A DNA stretch of 64,000 nucleotides from Odobenus rosmarus divergens (taxonomy: Eukaryota; Chordata; Mammalia; Carnivora; Odobenidae): positions 166,248-230,247 of the forward strand of contig NW_004452135.1 of the NCBI RefSeq assembly GCF_000321225.1, in the 5' to 3' direction. The stretch's first letter is position 1; the number at the start of each line of letters is the position of its first letter. The notes below the pieces were generated by a model that saw only the letters and a program-made list of their open reading frames with translations, did no database searches and had not been told where the DNA came from. Positions 1 through 9,480 of this stretch are shown piece by piece. Made by a program: the position numbers and the translations under genes.

Positions 1-750
1 GGCACTAGAGAACCTCTTCTTTATAAAGCCATTACCTTCAAGAGGCGGAGATGTAGCTGACTTTCTTCATACATATAAACAGACACAGAGAATTAGTAAA
101 AATGAGGAGAGAGAGGAAAGAGGAATATGTCCCAAATGAGAGAAGAAGACAAAATCACAGCAAAAGAGCTAAATGAAAAGAAGTTAAATAATATATCCGC
201 TAGAGAATTGATAGTCATGGTCATAAAGATACTCACTGAACTTAAGAGTAGAGGACCTCAGTGAGACTCTCAACAAAGAGACAAAAAACATAAAAAAGAA
301 CGAATGAGAAATGAATAACTTAATAACTGAAATTAAATATATACTAGATGGAATAAATAGTAGACTAGAGGAAGTGGAAGAATGGATCAGGGACCTAGAG
401 GACAGAGCGATCAACCTGAACAGGAAAGAGAGAAGAAAAATAATAAATGAAAATAAATTAAGGGAACTCAGGGACACCATCAAGCTTAATAAAATCCACA
501 TTATAGGGATCACAGAAGGAGAAGAGAGAAAAAGGGGCAGAAAATTTATTTCAAGAAATAATAGCTGAAAACTTCCTGAATCTTTAGAAGGAAACAGAAA
601 TCATAGTCAATAGAGAAAAACTGAGAGCTTTTTCTCTAATATCAGGACAAGACAAGGATGTCCACTCCTACCACTTTTTTGGAACATAGTTCTGGAAGTC
701 CTAGCCATAGCTTTCAGACAAGAAAAAGAAATAGAAGGCATCTTCACTCT
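1..750 (+). mobile_element. Decayed L1 LINE with internal deletion
   Basis: An old L1 retrotransposon fragment in sense orientation. The first ~590 bases match the carnivore L1 ORF1 region, including the segment just before the ORF1 start and the coding part ending near 'agctgaaaacttcctgaat'. From about 610 to 745 the match jumps to ORF2 reverse-transcriptase sequence: the frame around 'atcaggacaagacaaggatg' resembles the L1 RT stretch LxSGTRQGCPLSPLL, with several stops. The middle of the element is therefore missing, and no 3' UTR or A tail follows. The left end runs off the window. The family assignment rests on remembered L1 sequence; the deletion is seen directly as the switch from ORF1 to ORF2. 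Confidence 0.8.
311..568 (+). pseudogene. L1 ORF1 protein fragment (85 codons)
   Basis: An open stretch inside the L1 remnant. It encodes a piece of the L1 ORF1 RNA-binding protein: the end of the coiled coil (INSRLEEVEEWIRDLEDR) and the start of the RRM-like region (KLRELRDTIKLNKIHIIGITEGEE). Intact L1 ORF1p is over 300 residues, so this is about a quarter of it. The reading frame upstream and downstream is broken by stops, and the downstream part leads into the deletion junction. It is not expected to make a functional protein. The resemblance to the ORF1 consensus is strong. Confidence 0.8.
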
Positions 751-827
751 TCACTCACTAATATTTGTAGATTCCATTTGTTTTCTTTACAGAGTAACAC
801 CTCATGAATTTAATCCTTTGCATTTTT

Positions 828-1018
828 TTTAGAGATTTTATTTATTTATTTGACAGAGAGAGACAGAGCGAGAGCAGGAACACAAGCAGGGGGAGTGGGA
901 GAGGGAGAAGCAGGCTTCCCGCAGAGCAGGGAGCCCGATGCGGGGCTCGATCCCAGGACCCTGGGATCATGACCTGAGCCAAAGGCAGATGCTTAACAAC
1001 TGAGCCACCCAGGCACCC
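828..1018 (-). mobile_element. Can-SINE (tRNA-Lys-derived), antisense
   Basis: A full-length carnivore SINE read in reverse: T-rich tail and 'agattttatttatttatttg' first, a GA-rich middle, then the complement of the tRNA-derived head ending '...tgagccacccaggcaccc'. It is flanked by a direct repeat, aatcctttgcattttt, at 812-827 and 1019-1034. That is a perfect target-site duplication from L1-type target-primed insertion. Only light divergence from other copies suggests a moderately young insertion. Confidence 0.95.
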
Positions 1019-1249
1019 AATCCTTTGCATTTTTCTTACAGCTATGCTCTTTCAAATCCTACCATATACTCATGAATTAAGTTTTTTTCTTGTCTAAGTT
1101 CTTCTTTCCACAGTTGTTAGATTATTTTTCATTAACCAGAGTTTTTGTTATGTCACTCCAATGAATTTCCCAAAAGGATATATATATAGCTTACCCATTT
1201 TGTCTAAATTTCTAGCTGAATCAGTACCCTTTGGTATTTTATCACCCTA

Positions 1250-1500
1250 TCTCTAAATAGTATTCAAATGAACTTTTATACCTCAATCTTTATTGACTCC
1301 TCTGTGCTAGTCCTAATATACCTTTTATCTATTTAGGCTCATCCTCTTTTTTCACATCTCAATTCCTTTTTTTCCAACTTAAAATCTATCAGAAATTGGA
1401 ACTTCTCAGTGAAGCTTTTCTGATTATGCTCACATGTGAATTTTCTTTCCCACCTTTGAATTGTAGGAACTTATTCATTAGATTATGTATTACTTTATAC
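1250..1500 (+). mobile_element. Possible L2 LINE fragment
   Basis: This pyrimidine-rich stretch resembles the 3' part of L2, especially around 'ctcagtgaagcttttctgattatgctcac' and the following 'tgtaggaacttattcattag'. In L2 this is the section about paired truncations and the 'agactgtaagctcc' motif. The match is heavily decayed and rests on pattern memory only. Confidence 0.35.
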
Positions 1501-1502
1501 TA

Positions 1503-1710
1503 TTAGGATCTTGGTTCTGCCACTTACCTGACGTGTGTACTTGAAAAAGTAATTTAGCTTCCTTTTTCTCTGTTTTAACATGTATAAAGTGAGCAACATA
1601 ATAGAATCTATCTCAAATAGCTATAAAGGTTAAATAACTTAATATATCTAAAGCCCTTAGAACAATTCCTGTCATATATTATATGTTTAGTAACAGTTAT
1701 CTTTTGTTCT
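1503..1710 (+). mobile_element. MIR SINE
   Basis: An ancient mammalian-wide interspersed repeat in sense orientation. Recognisable landmarks, in order, are 'ggttctgccacttac', 'tgtgtacttg', 'aatttagcttccttt', a decayed 'gtaaagtgagcaacataata', 'ggttaaataacttaatata' and 'agcccttagaacaattcct', all of which follow the MIR consensus. No target-site duplication is visible, as expected for its age. Confidence 0.8.
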
Positions 1711-3283
1711 CATAATTATTATGTAAGTCATCCCACATATTTCAGCTCTACAGTGATCCCATATTGGAGTTCCAGAGACTCAAGAGGAGTAGTCTCATAA
1801 GCTCAAGTTCAGCTTGAGGTCATCTAACTTAGAGCAGAAGGCAGAGTCAAGGAGGAAAATGTCAACATTTCAAGACAAACAGAGGATTAGATAAAAGATT
1901 CAATTAGAATTTTTGCCTACAAGTTTCAAGGTAGAGGTCTAGGAAGAAACTGGTTGTAAAAGAAGAAAGTAATTTAGATCATCAATCGCAGGACCAAAAA
2001 AGACCTCCATGTGATCTGTTGCTCCAAGAGTTCTCCATTCTCTCTGTTTTTTCCTACATATGGTGAAGGGAAGCAGTTGGTTCTGCCCACATGACAGAAA
2101 ATTCCTTAAAGTATTACCCTCAAGTAAAGATAAGTATCTTCCTTCTTAGTCCATAGTTTATACATCTAAGAGTAGGCCATGGTTCCTGAGGAAATTTCAA
2201 TTTTTGTAGGAACTTTTAAATTTAAAATTTAAAATTTTTAAATTTTTAAATCTCAAGGGGTTCAGAATTCAAGAAACATGGCCCCGCTTTGTCAACTTTA
2301 GACTTATCCTATTAAACAGAGCAGGACAGTGTTTAGTTCTGAGCATTGTGCCAACGACTCCACACAAATTCAGCAGTTTGTGGAAGTCAGAGGGCTGGGT
2401 GAGACCTGGGCTTTGACACACCTTCCAGTCCTCACACTGGAGTGGGCTCAGAGGAGATGCACATTATCTTTTTACCACCGGTGAGCTAGATGTTATTCTA
2501 AAAGAGGTACATGCACTTCTGACTGGACTACAAAAGCAAAACCTTTTCACTCTTGCAAACAGTGTGGTCATTTATCTGTGTCAGTAAAGAAATAACTTTA
2601 CCTTGGAGCTCTGGAAGGAAGCTTGAGGCAAGTTTCCTTAGCTCTTATTTCTGTAATCATTTTCGAGTGAACAAAATCCAACCCACTTCTGTTGCCTTCC
2701 TTCATCTTAAACTTGCTTGGTGATGCCCTCTTCAATTTATTGATTTCTGCTCTCCTATTTGCTAATGTCATCTTCCCTTTGTGTTCCTAGTTTCAGTAAG
2801 CCATAATCAGTCAAATTTTATTATTTGTTATTCATGTGAACTTGGATAAGATATTTGAACTTTATGTGTCTAAGTCCTATTCAAAAGGGGCCTACTTGGC
2901 AAGACTATTGAGATTTAGCACAATATTGACTATGTTTAGCAAATTGAAAAATACTGAAAAATACTAACAGTCCTACTACACCAACTTTAATGATCATGGA
3001 GAAAACCCATCTAACTCACTAGCCTTAAAGTGTCTCCATCAACTCTAGAAAAGATAACTCAGAATTGCCATTTAATCTCCAAGTTTATATCCTGGGCCCT
3101 GTCAGTACATAGTGTATCACTTCAAAAATATGTGATTGCCAATGCCAATGACCTAGCTTTTGAGAAAAGGTGTAATACTATTCAAGAAAAGCATTATAAG
3201 ATTTTATTGTCTCATTGCTCATTTTCTTTTTTTCTGAAACCTATAATATCCAAACAATTCTCTTTGTTTTTCTCTATCTTTCT
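1711..3283. other. Unique AT-rich sequence, no gene seen
   Basis: I recognise no repeat family and no coding exon in this stretch. The only local oddity is an AT-only near-palindromic run at about 2207-2252, built from aaattt/aaatttaa units. The short open frames here look like chance frames. Confidence 0.5.
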
Positions 3284-3301
3284 GTTTGTGTGTGTGTGTG
3301 C
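3284..3301. repeat. Short (TG)n microsatellite
   Basis: A pure alternating TG run of about nine units inside otherwise unique sequence. Confidence 0.85.
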
Positions 3302-4129
3302 TGTGTATAAAACTACCTTGTTAGCAATCAGAAGAGAATTTAGCTGCTTGAAGGCCCTAGGCCCATGAAAATCTTACCAGATGACAATTAAGATCAACCT
3401 TTCTTCAACCATTTAAAGGAAACGATTAAGAAATTAATCTAATCCAATTACTTTCATTGACTAGAATTGGCAGAGTAGAAAAAAATACCTATAAAAATTA
3501 TGTCCTAGCTGTGAAAAGCAAAATGATACTACTTTCATTTTTAGTATGCTTTTATTCCTTTTTTATCACATGTAACATGTATTACAAAATGCCACACTAT
3601 TTTTATGTTGCTTTGAAAAATTGGCAGATTGAGAAACACAATCACAAAGGTTTTTAATGTCTTGCCCAAAATCTCAGAACTGCTGTTTAACTCCATTTCC
3701 TTTTTATTTTCCTTTCAACAGCTTCCCTCTTTCTGACAGCTAATTTACATATTGATTTCTTGCTTCATATATAGCAATTATCCATTTTGAGAAATAAAAT
3801 AATTAGATCATTTAAGTAGATAAGAGATACTGCTTTTAGGCAGATTCTGAAGCTATAGAACTTTTGTAGAATTACTCTTTCCTTGCATTTCCCAGTTTTC
3901 TTTCTCATTCATTCATTCATTCATTCAACTGGTACCAAATTGCTCAGTACAAATGACTTGCTGCCATGAAGAAAGAAGAAATTTTAATGTATTTAGAACC
4001 ATTGTTAAACTTTGTTACAGCATTTTTTAGCCCATTAGGAAAAAACATGGGCAGACCAAAATTAATATTAGGTAGTTATTCTTTCTTTATCTTGTCCTCC
4101 CTCTCTGGTTTTGTTTCTCATGCCCCCAT
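3302..4129. other. Unique AT-rich sequence, no gene seen
   Basis: No repeat family or gene is recognised. The stretch includes a short (ATTC)n run at about 3905-3927 of the kind often attached to the tails of old L2 or MIR elements. Confidence 0.45.
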
Positions 4130-4240
4130 CATTGTATATTCATCTGTTCAAAAATGATTGTGTACTTATTAGACACAAGCATTCTCTTAGGCACTAGAGC
4201 TGTATTTCCTCATATGGTTCCTACTGATGTGGAGTATACA
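4130..4240 (-). mobile_element. L2/MIR 3' tail, antisense
   Basis: The sequence 'attcatctgttcaaaaatga' followed by 'gtgtacttattagac' and 'cttaggcactagagctgtat' is the decayed complement of the shared L2/MIR tail (originally of the form 'cactgtgcctggcacatagtaggtgctcaataaat'). It is short and ancient. Confidence 0.5.
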
Positions 4241-4291
4241 GTTTCCCAGGTTATCCCATCCTCCCATTACCAGCACCACTGTAGTGTGTGC

Positions 4292-4326
4292 ACATTAACA
4301 CACACACATGCATACACACATATCTA
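4292..4326. repeat. Impure (CA)n microsatellite
   Basis: Runs of acacacac interrupted by atgcat and tatct. The interruptions suggest an old, stabilised repeat. Confidence 0.8.
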
Positions 4327-4330
4327 CATG

Positions 4331-5137
4331 GATTCACAGTATCCCAGGAGACATCAAAATTACCTTTGGTAGATGATGTCTTATCAGTTTTTCACAAACA
4401 TTGGTCTGCTGACCAGCTGCAGGAGCATTACCCCATTTTCTTAAACAAAAGTACATTCTGGAGCTCCCCCCAGAATTACTAAATGAGAGTCTCTGGAAAT
4501 TAAGCATGAAAACTTTTATTTTTAACAAGATTCCAAAAAATTATGGTGCATCCTTAGGTGTGGTAAGCCACTCTTATACTGTGTATAAAAACTCACTATT
4601 TTTTCTACCCATGTCAAAACTCACTTGCCCTGTTCCTGATTGAATAAATGTATCAAAAGAAATTATTAATAACTGCTAATGGTTCAGTGTTGCTATAAGG
4701 AAAGTCTGCATTTGAAAAAGAGATACTTGAAGACAAATGTAACTAATTGGCCACAAGGCAATTTTACTATAAAAGATTAAAAAAAATAGCTGGTTGAGTT
4801 TGGTTTTATAGTTTGTTGATTTCATCAACTGGTTGACAGTTTCGTTTCATTTCTCCATTGACACAGTGCTTCCATCTTTATATTATATAAATATTAGCTG
4901 CATACTGGTCTATATAGTGGTGCACCGTTTTGAACTTATATATCCCAAAGAACTTTGAAATGTCTATCAACAGACAATATGCCCAGAACAAACAACAGTG
5001 TAAAAGGTTTCACAATGCAATATAAAGCTTGGTTACAAACATGTATCCTAGTATTTGGAAACTGATACCTCTCTTAATGAAGGGAAAAAAATTAGCAAAA
5101 AAAGAAAAAATAGGATGCTAAACAAGAAGAAAAATCA
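4331..5137. other. Unique AT-rich sequence, no gene seen
   Basis: No transposon family, splice-site pair or coding pattern is recognisable here. Confidence 0.45.
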
Positions 5138-5275
5138 GCAAGCAAGCAAGCAAGACAAAGAAAGAAAGAAAGAAAGAAAGAAAAAGAGAAAAAGAAAAAG
5201 GAGAGAGAAGGAAGGAAGGAAGCAAGGAAGGAAGGAAGGAAGAAGGAAGGAAGAAAGGAGAAAAGAAAAAAAAAT
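5138..5275. repeat. Polypurine microsatellite (GCAA/GAAA/GGAA)
   Basis: About 138 bases that are almost purely A and G on the + strand. The order is (agca)n, (gaaa)n, an AG-rich spacer, (ggaa)n with single interruptions, then an A-rich end. The 70-residue lysine/arginine-rich + frame and the phenylalanine/leucine/serine-rich - frames across it are translations of this simple repeat, not genes. Long mirror-like purine tracts can form triplex DNA, which is a general property and not shown here. Confidence 0.95.
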
Positions 5276-6525
5276 GTAGAATCCTATAAATGGAAAACTT
5301 TGAAGACAAGTACTTAAGGGCAATCCACAAAATAAAATCAGTTATTTACGCAGTATTGCCATGAATCTAAACATATTTTAAATGTATTCAGATTTCTGTA
5401 TTTCACAATAAAGTCTTTAATTTTGTTATTCATTTTTCATGTTTCATTATATCATTTCAAATGAGTGTCCCTCTTTTATTTTTCATGACTTATATTTTAG
5501 GGGAAAATTGCCTTATGGCCAATTAGTTATGTGGCAAAAATGCTTATGGCAAAGATGCTTACAGTGGAATTACCTAGAACCTGAAGGAATAAATATACAG
5601 TGTGGACATTTTAGGAACTGTAGTGTGCTAATAAAGAACAATATTTTGGGGAAGCCAGGATTGCTGGTATGCCTCAAAATTCACCATGGAATGGGGATAG
5701 CTTCCTACTTACAAGGTAGAGTGTATATTAAAGGAGAAAAGTAAAACTTGTATGTATATACTAATCAATCATTTTTATTACTCAAGTTGTGGTGTGTAAT
5801 GGAAGGGGGAAAATATTTGAACAAGTCCATTAAGATGAAGTGGTTGAGTCACTGTTTGCAGAAATACATTAAAATGAGGTTGATGACTCATGCGCTGTTT
5901 CACTTTTCTGGCGAGACAGCTGCTCACCATTAATGACCAACAATAGTGAGGAGTGATCCATCTGCCCAGTTCTGGTTTAGGGGAATACACCACCTGTTCA
6001 GTTTAGAACGACAGCTTCTGCAAATCAACATGAAAATGGAGTCTCCAGATTCTTTTAAAAAATGCTTGGGATTGCTGAACCAGAATGGCAATAATGTGTA
6101 TCTTTTATGTAAAAACATCAAGAAATTCAAAAGCCTTTGTTTGCTCTCCCCACTTAGTGTTTGAAATAACTTGGAAGAAACAGTGCTGTCACTGGGAGAT
6201 GAAAATCTTTGACACAATGCAAATTGTTAAATCAAGTGTTCCATATTAATAAAATGGTTTCAGATTCATTGGAGGCTAAATTCCTCTTGGATCTATACTG
6301 ACAAACCCTGGTGGGAAAAGCAGTGCATTTTGTGAGTGTGAATCTGGTATAAACTTTTCAGTGCTAGAGAAGTAATAGAATTCAGTAAATATGAATAAGA
6401 AAATTGTTCAATAACTTTGAGATAATAATTTCACTGGATATTAAAGTTTATGCCCTACAAAATAATTGACTCTATTTTGTTTTTTCTTGCTCACTCCAAC
6501 TAAAGTTCTTATCTTTTCTGGGAAT
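5276..6525. other. Unique sequence with chance open frames
   Basis: No repeat family is recognised. Open frames occur on both strands: + 5439-5744 (101 codons), + 5946-6164 and - 5930-6217. They overlap each other antisense, show no domain I recognise and have no convincing splice-site context. I treat them as chance frames in unique sequence. A protein-level conservation test would settle it. Confidence 0.4.
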
Positions 6526-6529
6526 AGAT

Positions 6530-6720
6530 GTCTCATTTTTTTCCTTTACAGATTTCTTTTTCCATCATTTGGCTTATAATATTCTCCCAGCTGGATTTGC
6601 CTCATACCATAATCTGTGTCATCAAAGTTAGACACCCTTCAAGACCTTGGTTAGACTTCTGTCTCTTCTCTGATGAGGTCTCAAAGCAGCCTAACTCAAG
6701 GGTATCTCTAGTACTTCTAA
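6530..6720 (+). mobile_element. Possible L2 LINE 3' fragment
   Basis: The order 'ttgcctcataccataatctg', 'agttagacacccttcaagac' and 'tctgatgaggtctcaaag' follows the L2 3' region, where truncated forms read roughly 'caagactcagctcaa... agaggccttccc'. Divergence is high. Confidence 0.35.
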
Positions 6721-7004
6721 ATACAAATATTTAGAAATTCAATTATCTTGCATTAACTTGGATTTTTAAGTTAAAAATGATAGAAACTCAGAAACTGACC
6801 AAAATATTTTTCATATGCTTTTTAGTATTCTATATAATGGAAAAACTGACTTTACTGTTCTTTAGGTAGCTAAAATTTAGTAAAATTAATGTACATTGTG
6901 CATATTTTTGTATATTCAAAATATTTCTTGGTAATACTAATATTAGCTCTGGACTGGATATCTAGCAAGTACTGTGAAGATTTGACCCTACCTTAAACTG
7001 TCAA

Positions 7005-7212
7005 GTTAGTCTGCCACAGTTTTATGGATCCTGGAAAAAGACATGAGACTCCTGGGTCAGAGATAAAGGAATTTATTACTCACAGCACAGCAAGAAGCAT
7101 GAGCATCTGCACATTTGCAACAGTTCCCCTTACTGCCAAGTCCCATGGGGATACTGCCGATGTGCCCAGATGGATGCCCGCACACATACTGCAAGAAAGG
7201 GATTATGGTCTT
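7005..7212 (-). mobile_element. Possible retroviral LTR fragment, antisense
   Basis: Read on the - strand, this piece contains an AATAAA polyadenylation-type signal followed by a short spacer (complement of 'agagataaaggaatttatta'), next to sequence that looks like the R/U3 part of an endogenous retroviral LTR. It lies where the 3' LTR should be if the env-like remnant to the right belongs to the same antisense provirus. I cannot name the family, and no clean TG...CA ends are visible. Confidence 0.4.
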
Positions 7213-7234
7213 TACTTTCCACTTCAAGAATCCT

Positions 7235-7600
7235 CTTTAACATTTCTTATAGGCTGGTTTAGTGGTCATGCATTCCTTCAACTTTTGTTTGCCTGGGAAA
7301 CTCTTTATTGCTCCATCTATACTGAGTGAAAGCTTTACTGGGTAGAGTATTCTTGGTTGCAGGGTTTTATTCTTTCAGCATTTTGAATATATCATGGCAT
7401 TCCTCTCTCGCCTGCAAAGTTTCTGCTGAAAAATCAGGTGATAGATTTATTGGATTTGCCTTGTATGTAACTGTTTTCTTTTTTCTTGCTGCTTCTAAAA
7501 TTCTCTCTTTATCACTACTTTTTGCTATTTTAATTACTATGTGTCTTGGTGTGGACCTCCTTGGAATTGTGTCTATGTTAACTTCTGAAGAATTTTAAGT
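7235..7600 (-). mobile_element. Old L1 fragment, antisense
   Basis: T-rich sequence with 'gggtagagtattcttggttg', 'ttctttcagcattttgaata', 'tttctgctgaaaaatcagg' and 'actatgtgtcttggtgtgga'. This series is characteristic of old mammalian L1 (L1M) read in reverse. The open frames 7024-7329 and 7326-7598 run through it and are not genes. The L1 separates the LTR-like piece from the env-like remnant, so it probably inserted into or beside the older provirus. Confidence 0.5.
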
Positions 7601-8680
7601 ACACTACTATGCCTACCACTGATAAATGTGTCCAATAGAAACTGAAAGCACATCTGTTGGATTCATCTCAAACAGCCTTTATTTAGGACTATTATCAGTA
7701 TGACCTCAAATATCAGGATGAGGCCAACTTGCAGGATTGACCTCATTTGTCCCTGTGTTTCCCAGGATCCCAGACCCAACTGAACAAATCCTATCAGGGT
7801 CTATCTTAGAAATACAGGCAGCTTTCTCCTTAAATAACTGACATTTCTACTTGGACTGAGATAGTAATCCAGGCACAGTAGGAAGTATTAGAGTATTGCA
7901 CAGACTCCACCTTGGCTAGCTAGAAAGAAGTTTAGGGCAATGCTACCATTCATAACCATCCTAACCATTCAATTGTGGATGGTCTGATTACTTTCCAAGG
8001 TTAAGATGATATAATGCACAATGTCACTTAACACCAGGGATAAATGCAGCAACATCCTTTCTAACTGGAGAACTCCTATTGTAGGGATAAGTGCCCACCG
8101 GGTAAAATTTAAGTCATAGTAATATATGTTAGTTATGCCTTTGGAAATCTTTCTTCAGTGTACAAGGTAAACCTCATTTTTTATAGACCTTCACAGTAAC
8201 CTGAGTCTTACCTGATCTATTGGTGGTATTTCTATGACCATCCCTGTAGTACAAGCCACCATGTTTTGGGGAAGAGGGAGGATAATGACTGGCTTCCACA
8301 CAAGATGTAGTCTTAAGGGTGCACATAATATTGCTGGAAATAAAGTGTTGTTCACAATTGTTGATGCTCCCTAGGAAGACCCACATCAGTTGGGGAGGGG
8401 CAGGTTGACTGCATTCTAGCCACCTGGTAGGCTTTAGAGTCTCAGTTCAGTTTGGATAATTGAGTCTAATCTTTGATTTTGGAAGGATACCTGAGAGTAA
8501 GTCCAACCCATCCTGATTGATGATACCATCCTCCGGGTGGCATTCTTCCACGTCACAGGACAATTGATGAATGGCTTTGGGAATGGAGCTGGAGGGGACA
8601 ACCAGAAGATGCTATAGAGAGTCATCTTTGTCTTTCCCTTATTCTAAAATGGGAAGACCGTTTATATTTTATATCTATTT

Positions 8681-8865
8681 TTTTAAAGATTTTATTTAAT
8701 TATTTGAGAGAGAGAGAATGAGAAAGAGAGAGAGCATGAGAGGGGGGAAGGTCAGAGGGAGAAGCAGACTCCCTGCCTAGCAGGGAGCCCGATGCGGGAC
8801 TCGATCTCGGGACTCCAGGATCATGACCTGAGCTGAAGGCAGTTGCTTAAACAACTGAGCCACCC
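8681..8865 (-). mobile_element. Can-SINE, antisense
   Basis: A carnivore SINE in reverse: 'aaagattttatttaattatt', a (GA)n-rich part, 'agggagcccgatgcgggact', 'aggatcatgacctgagct', ending 'actgagccaccc'. The last bases of the head (ggcgcccc) are missing. Flanks share an imperfect duplication of 'tttatatttctatatctat' type: 8661-8680 on the left, 8866 onward on the right. The right flank runs directly into an ATCT microsatellite. Confidence 0.95.
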
Positions 8866-8867
8866 TT

Positions 8868-8881
8868 TATTTCTATATCTA

Positions 8882-8925
<44 letters not shown>

Positions 8926-8946
8926 ATTTATCATCTATCTGTATTT
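8868..8946. repeat. (ATCT)n tetranucleotide microsatellite
   Basis: About 16 uninterrupted atct units, then an interrupted copy (attt, then atctatct). The long pure run predicts high length polymorphism. The 8843-9028 open frame reads through it and is spurious. Confidence 0.95.
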
Positions 8947-9480
8947 GAAACACTATATCAGACATAAGAAATTTCTACAGGGAATAGAAGGAGAGGAGGT
9001 TGAGGTGTCTGTCTCACTTCAAACTTAGTGAGAAATGTTTGGTGGGGAAAATAAGAACTCAGTATGTGTCCCCTGGTGGCAACACTGGTATTGTCCTGCA
9101 GTCTAGGATTTGTTAGGGCAAAGGATATGTGTTTTACATGGACCAGATAGATACTAGGCCACATGCTAAAGAGTACTTATGTGAAATTGTATTGGTTTCT
9201 GTTCAATAAATTCACATGGAGAGGTGAGACTTATTTAAGGTGTCATTATATTTCTAGGGGCTGATGTGGTATTAATTGACCAGGTAGAACTGGAATACCA
9301 TTTCCTGCATTAAGGACATTGCAGATTACAGAGTCCTAGTGACGGGGGAAGGTCTTCTGTTAACCCAAGATGGGATTGCTTGGGACTCAACATATTACTG
9401 AATTGAGACTGTGTTCGTTATTTTGGACGACTATAAGATTTTCTATTTTGTAAGACTGACCAGAGAATTTTACATCTTGA

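Larger units (their letters stand above)
7610..9480 (-). pseudogene. Possible retroviral env remnant, antisense
   Basis: The - strand of this stretch carries short open pieces separated by stops and frameshifts (for example - 8958-9164, 8434-8625 and 8174-8386). Their composition and order look like a decayed retroviral envelope: surface-subunit-like pieces to the right and, at about 7700-7950, a transmembrane-subunit-like stretch with a cysteine-rich disulfide-loop pattern. The LTR-like piece at 7005-7212 lies on the expected side. A younger SINE and an ATCT microsatellite interrupt it. No intact frame exists, so no functional envelope can be made. This is pattern recognition and not a search result. 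An unrelated repeat or unique DNA remains possible. Confidence 0.3.

Noticed and set aside
1503..1535. Donor-like 'acttacctgacg' on the - strand
   Set aside because: It is the normal MIR sequence 'ccacttac', which often mimics a splice donor.
3905..3927. Regular ATTC units considered as a CRISPR-like or other array
   Set aside because: A short tetranucleotide microsatellite. No repeat-spacer structure exists anywhere in the window and the genome is vertebrate.
5055..5330. Lysine/arginine-rich + frame and phenylalanine/serine-rich - frames of 60-74 residues
   Set aside because: They are translations of a purine microsatellite; the residues follow the repeat period.
5439..6217. Group of open frames on both strands, up to 101 codons
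   Set aside because: They overlap antisense, lack known domains and have no convincing splice-site pairs. Kept only as unique sequence.
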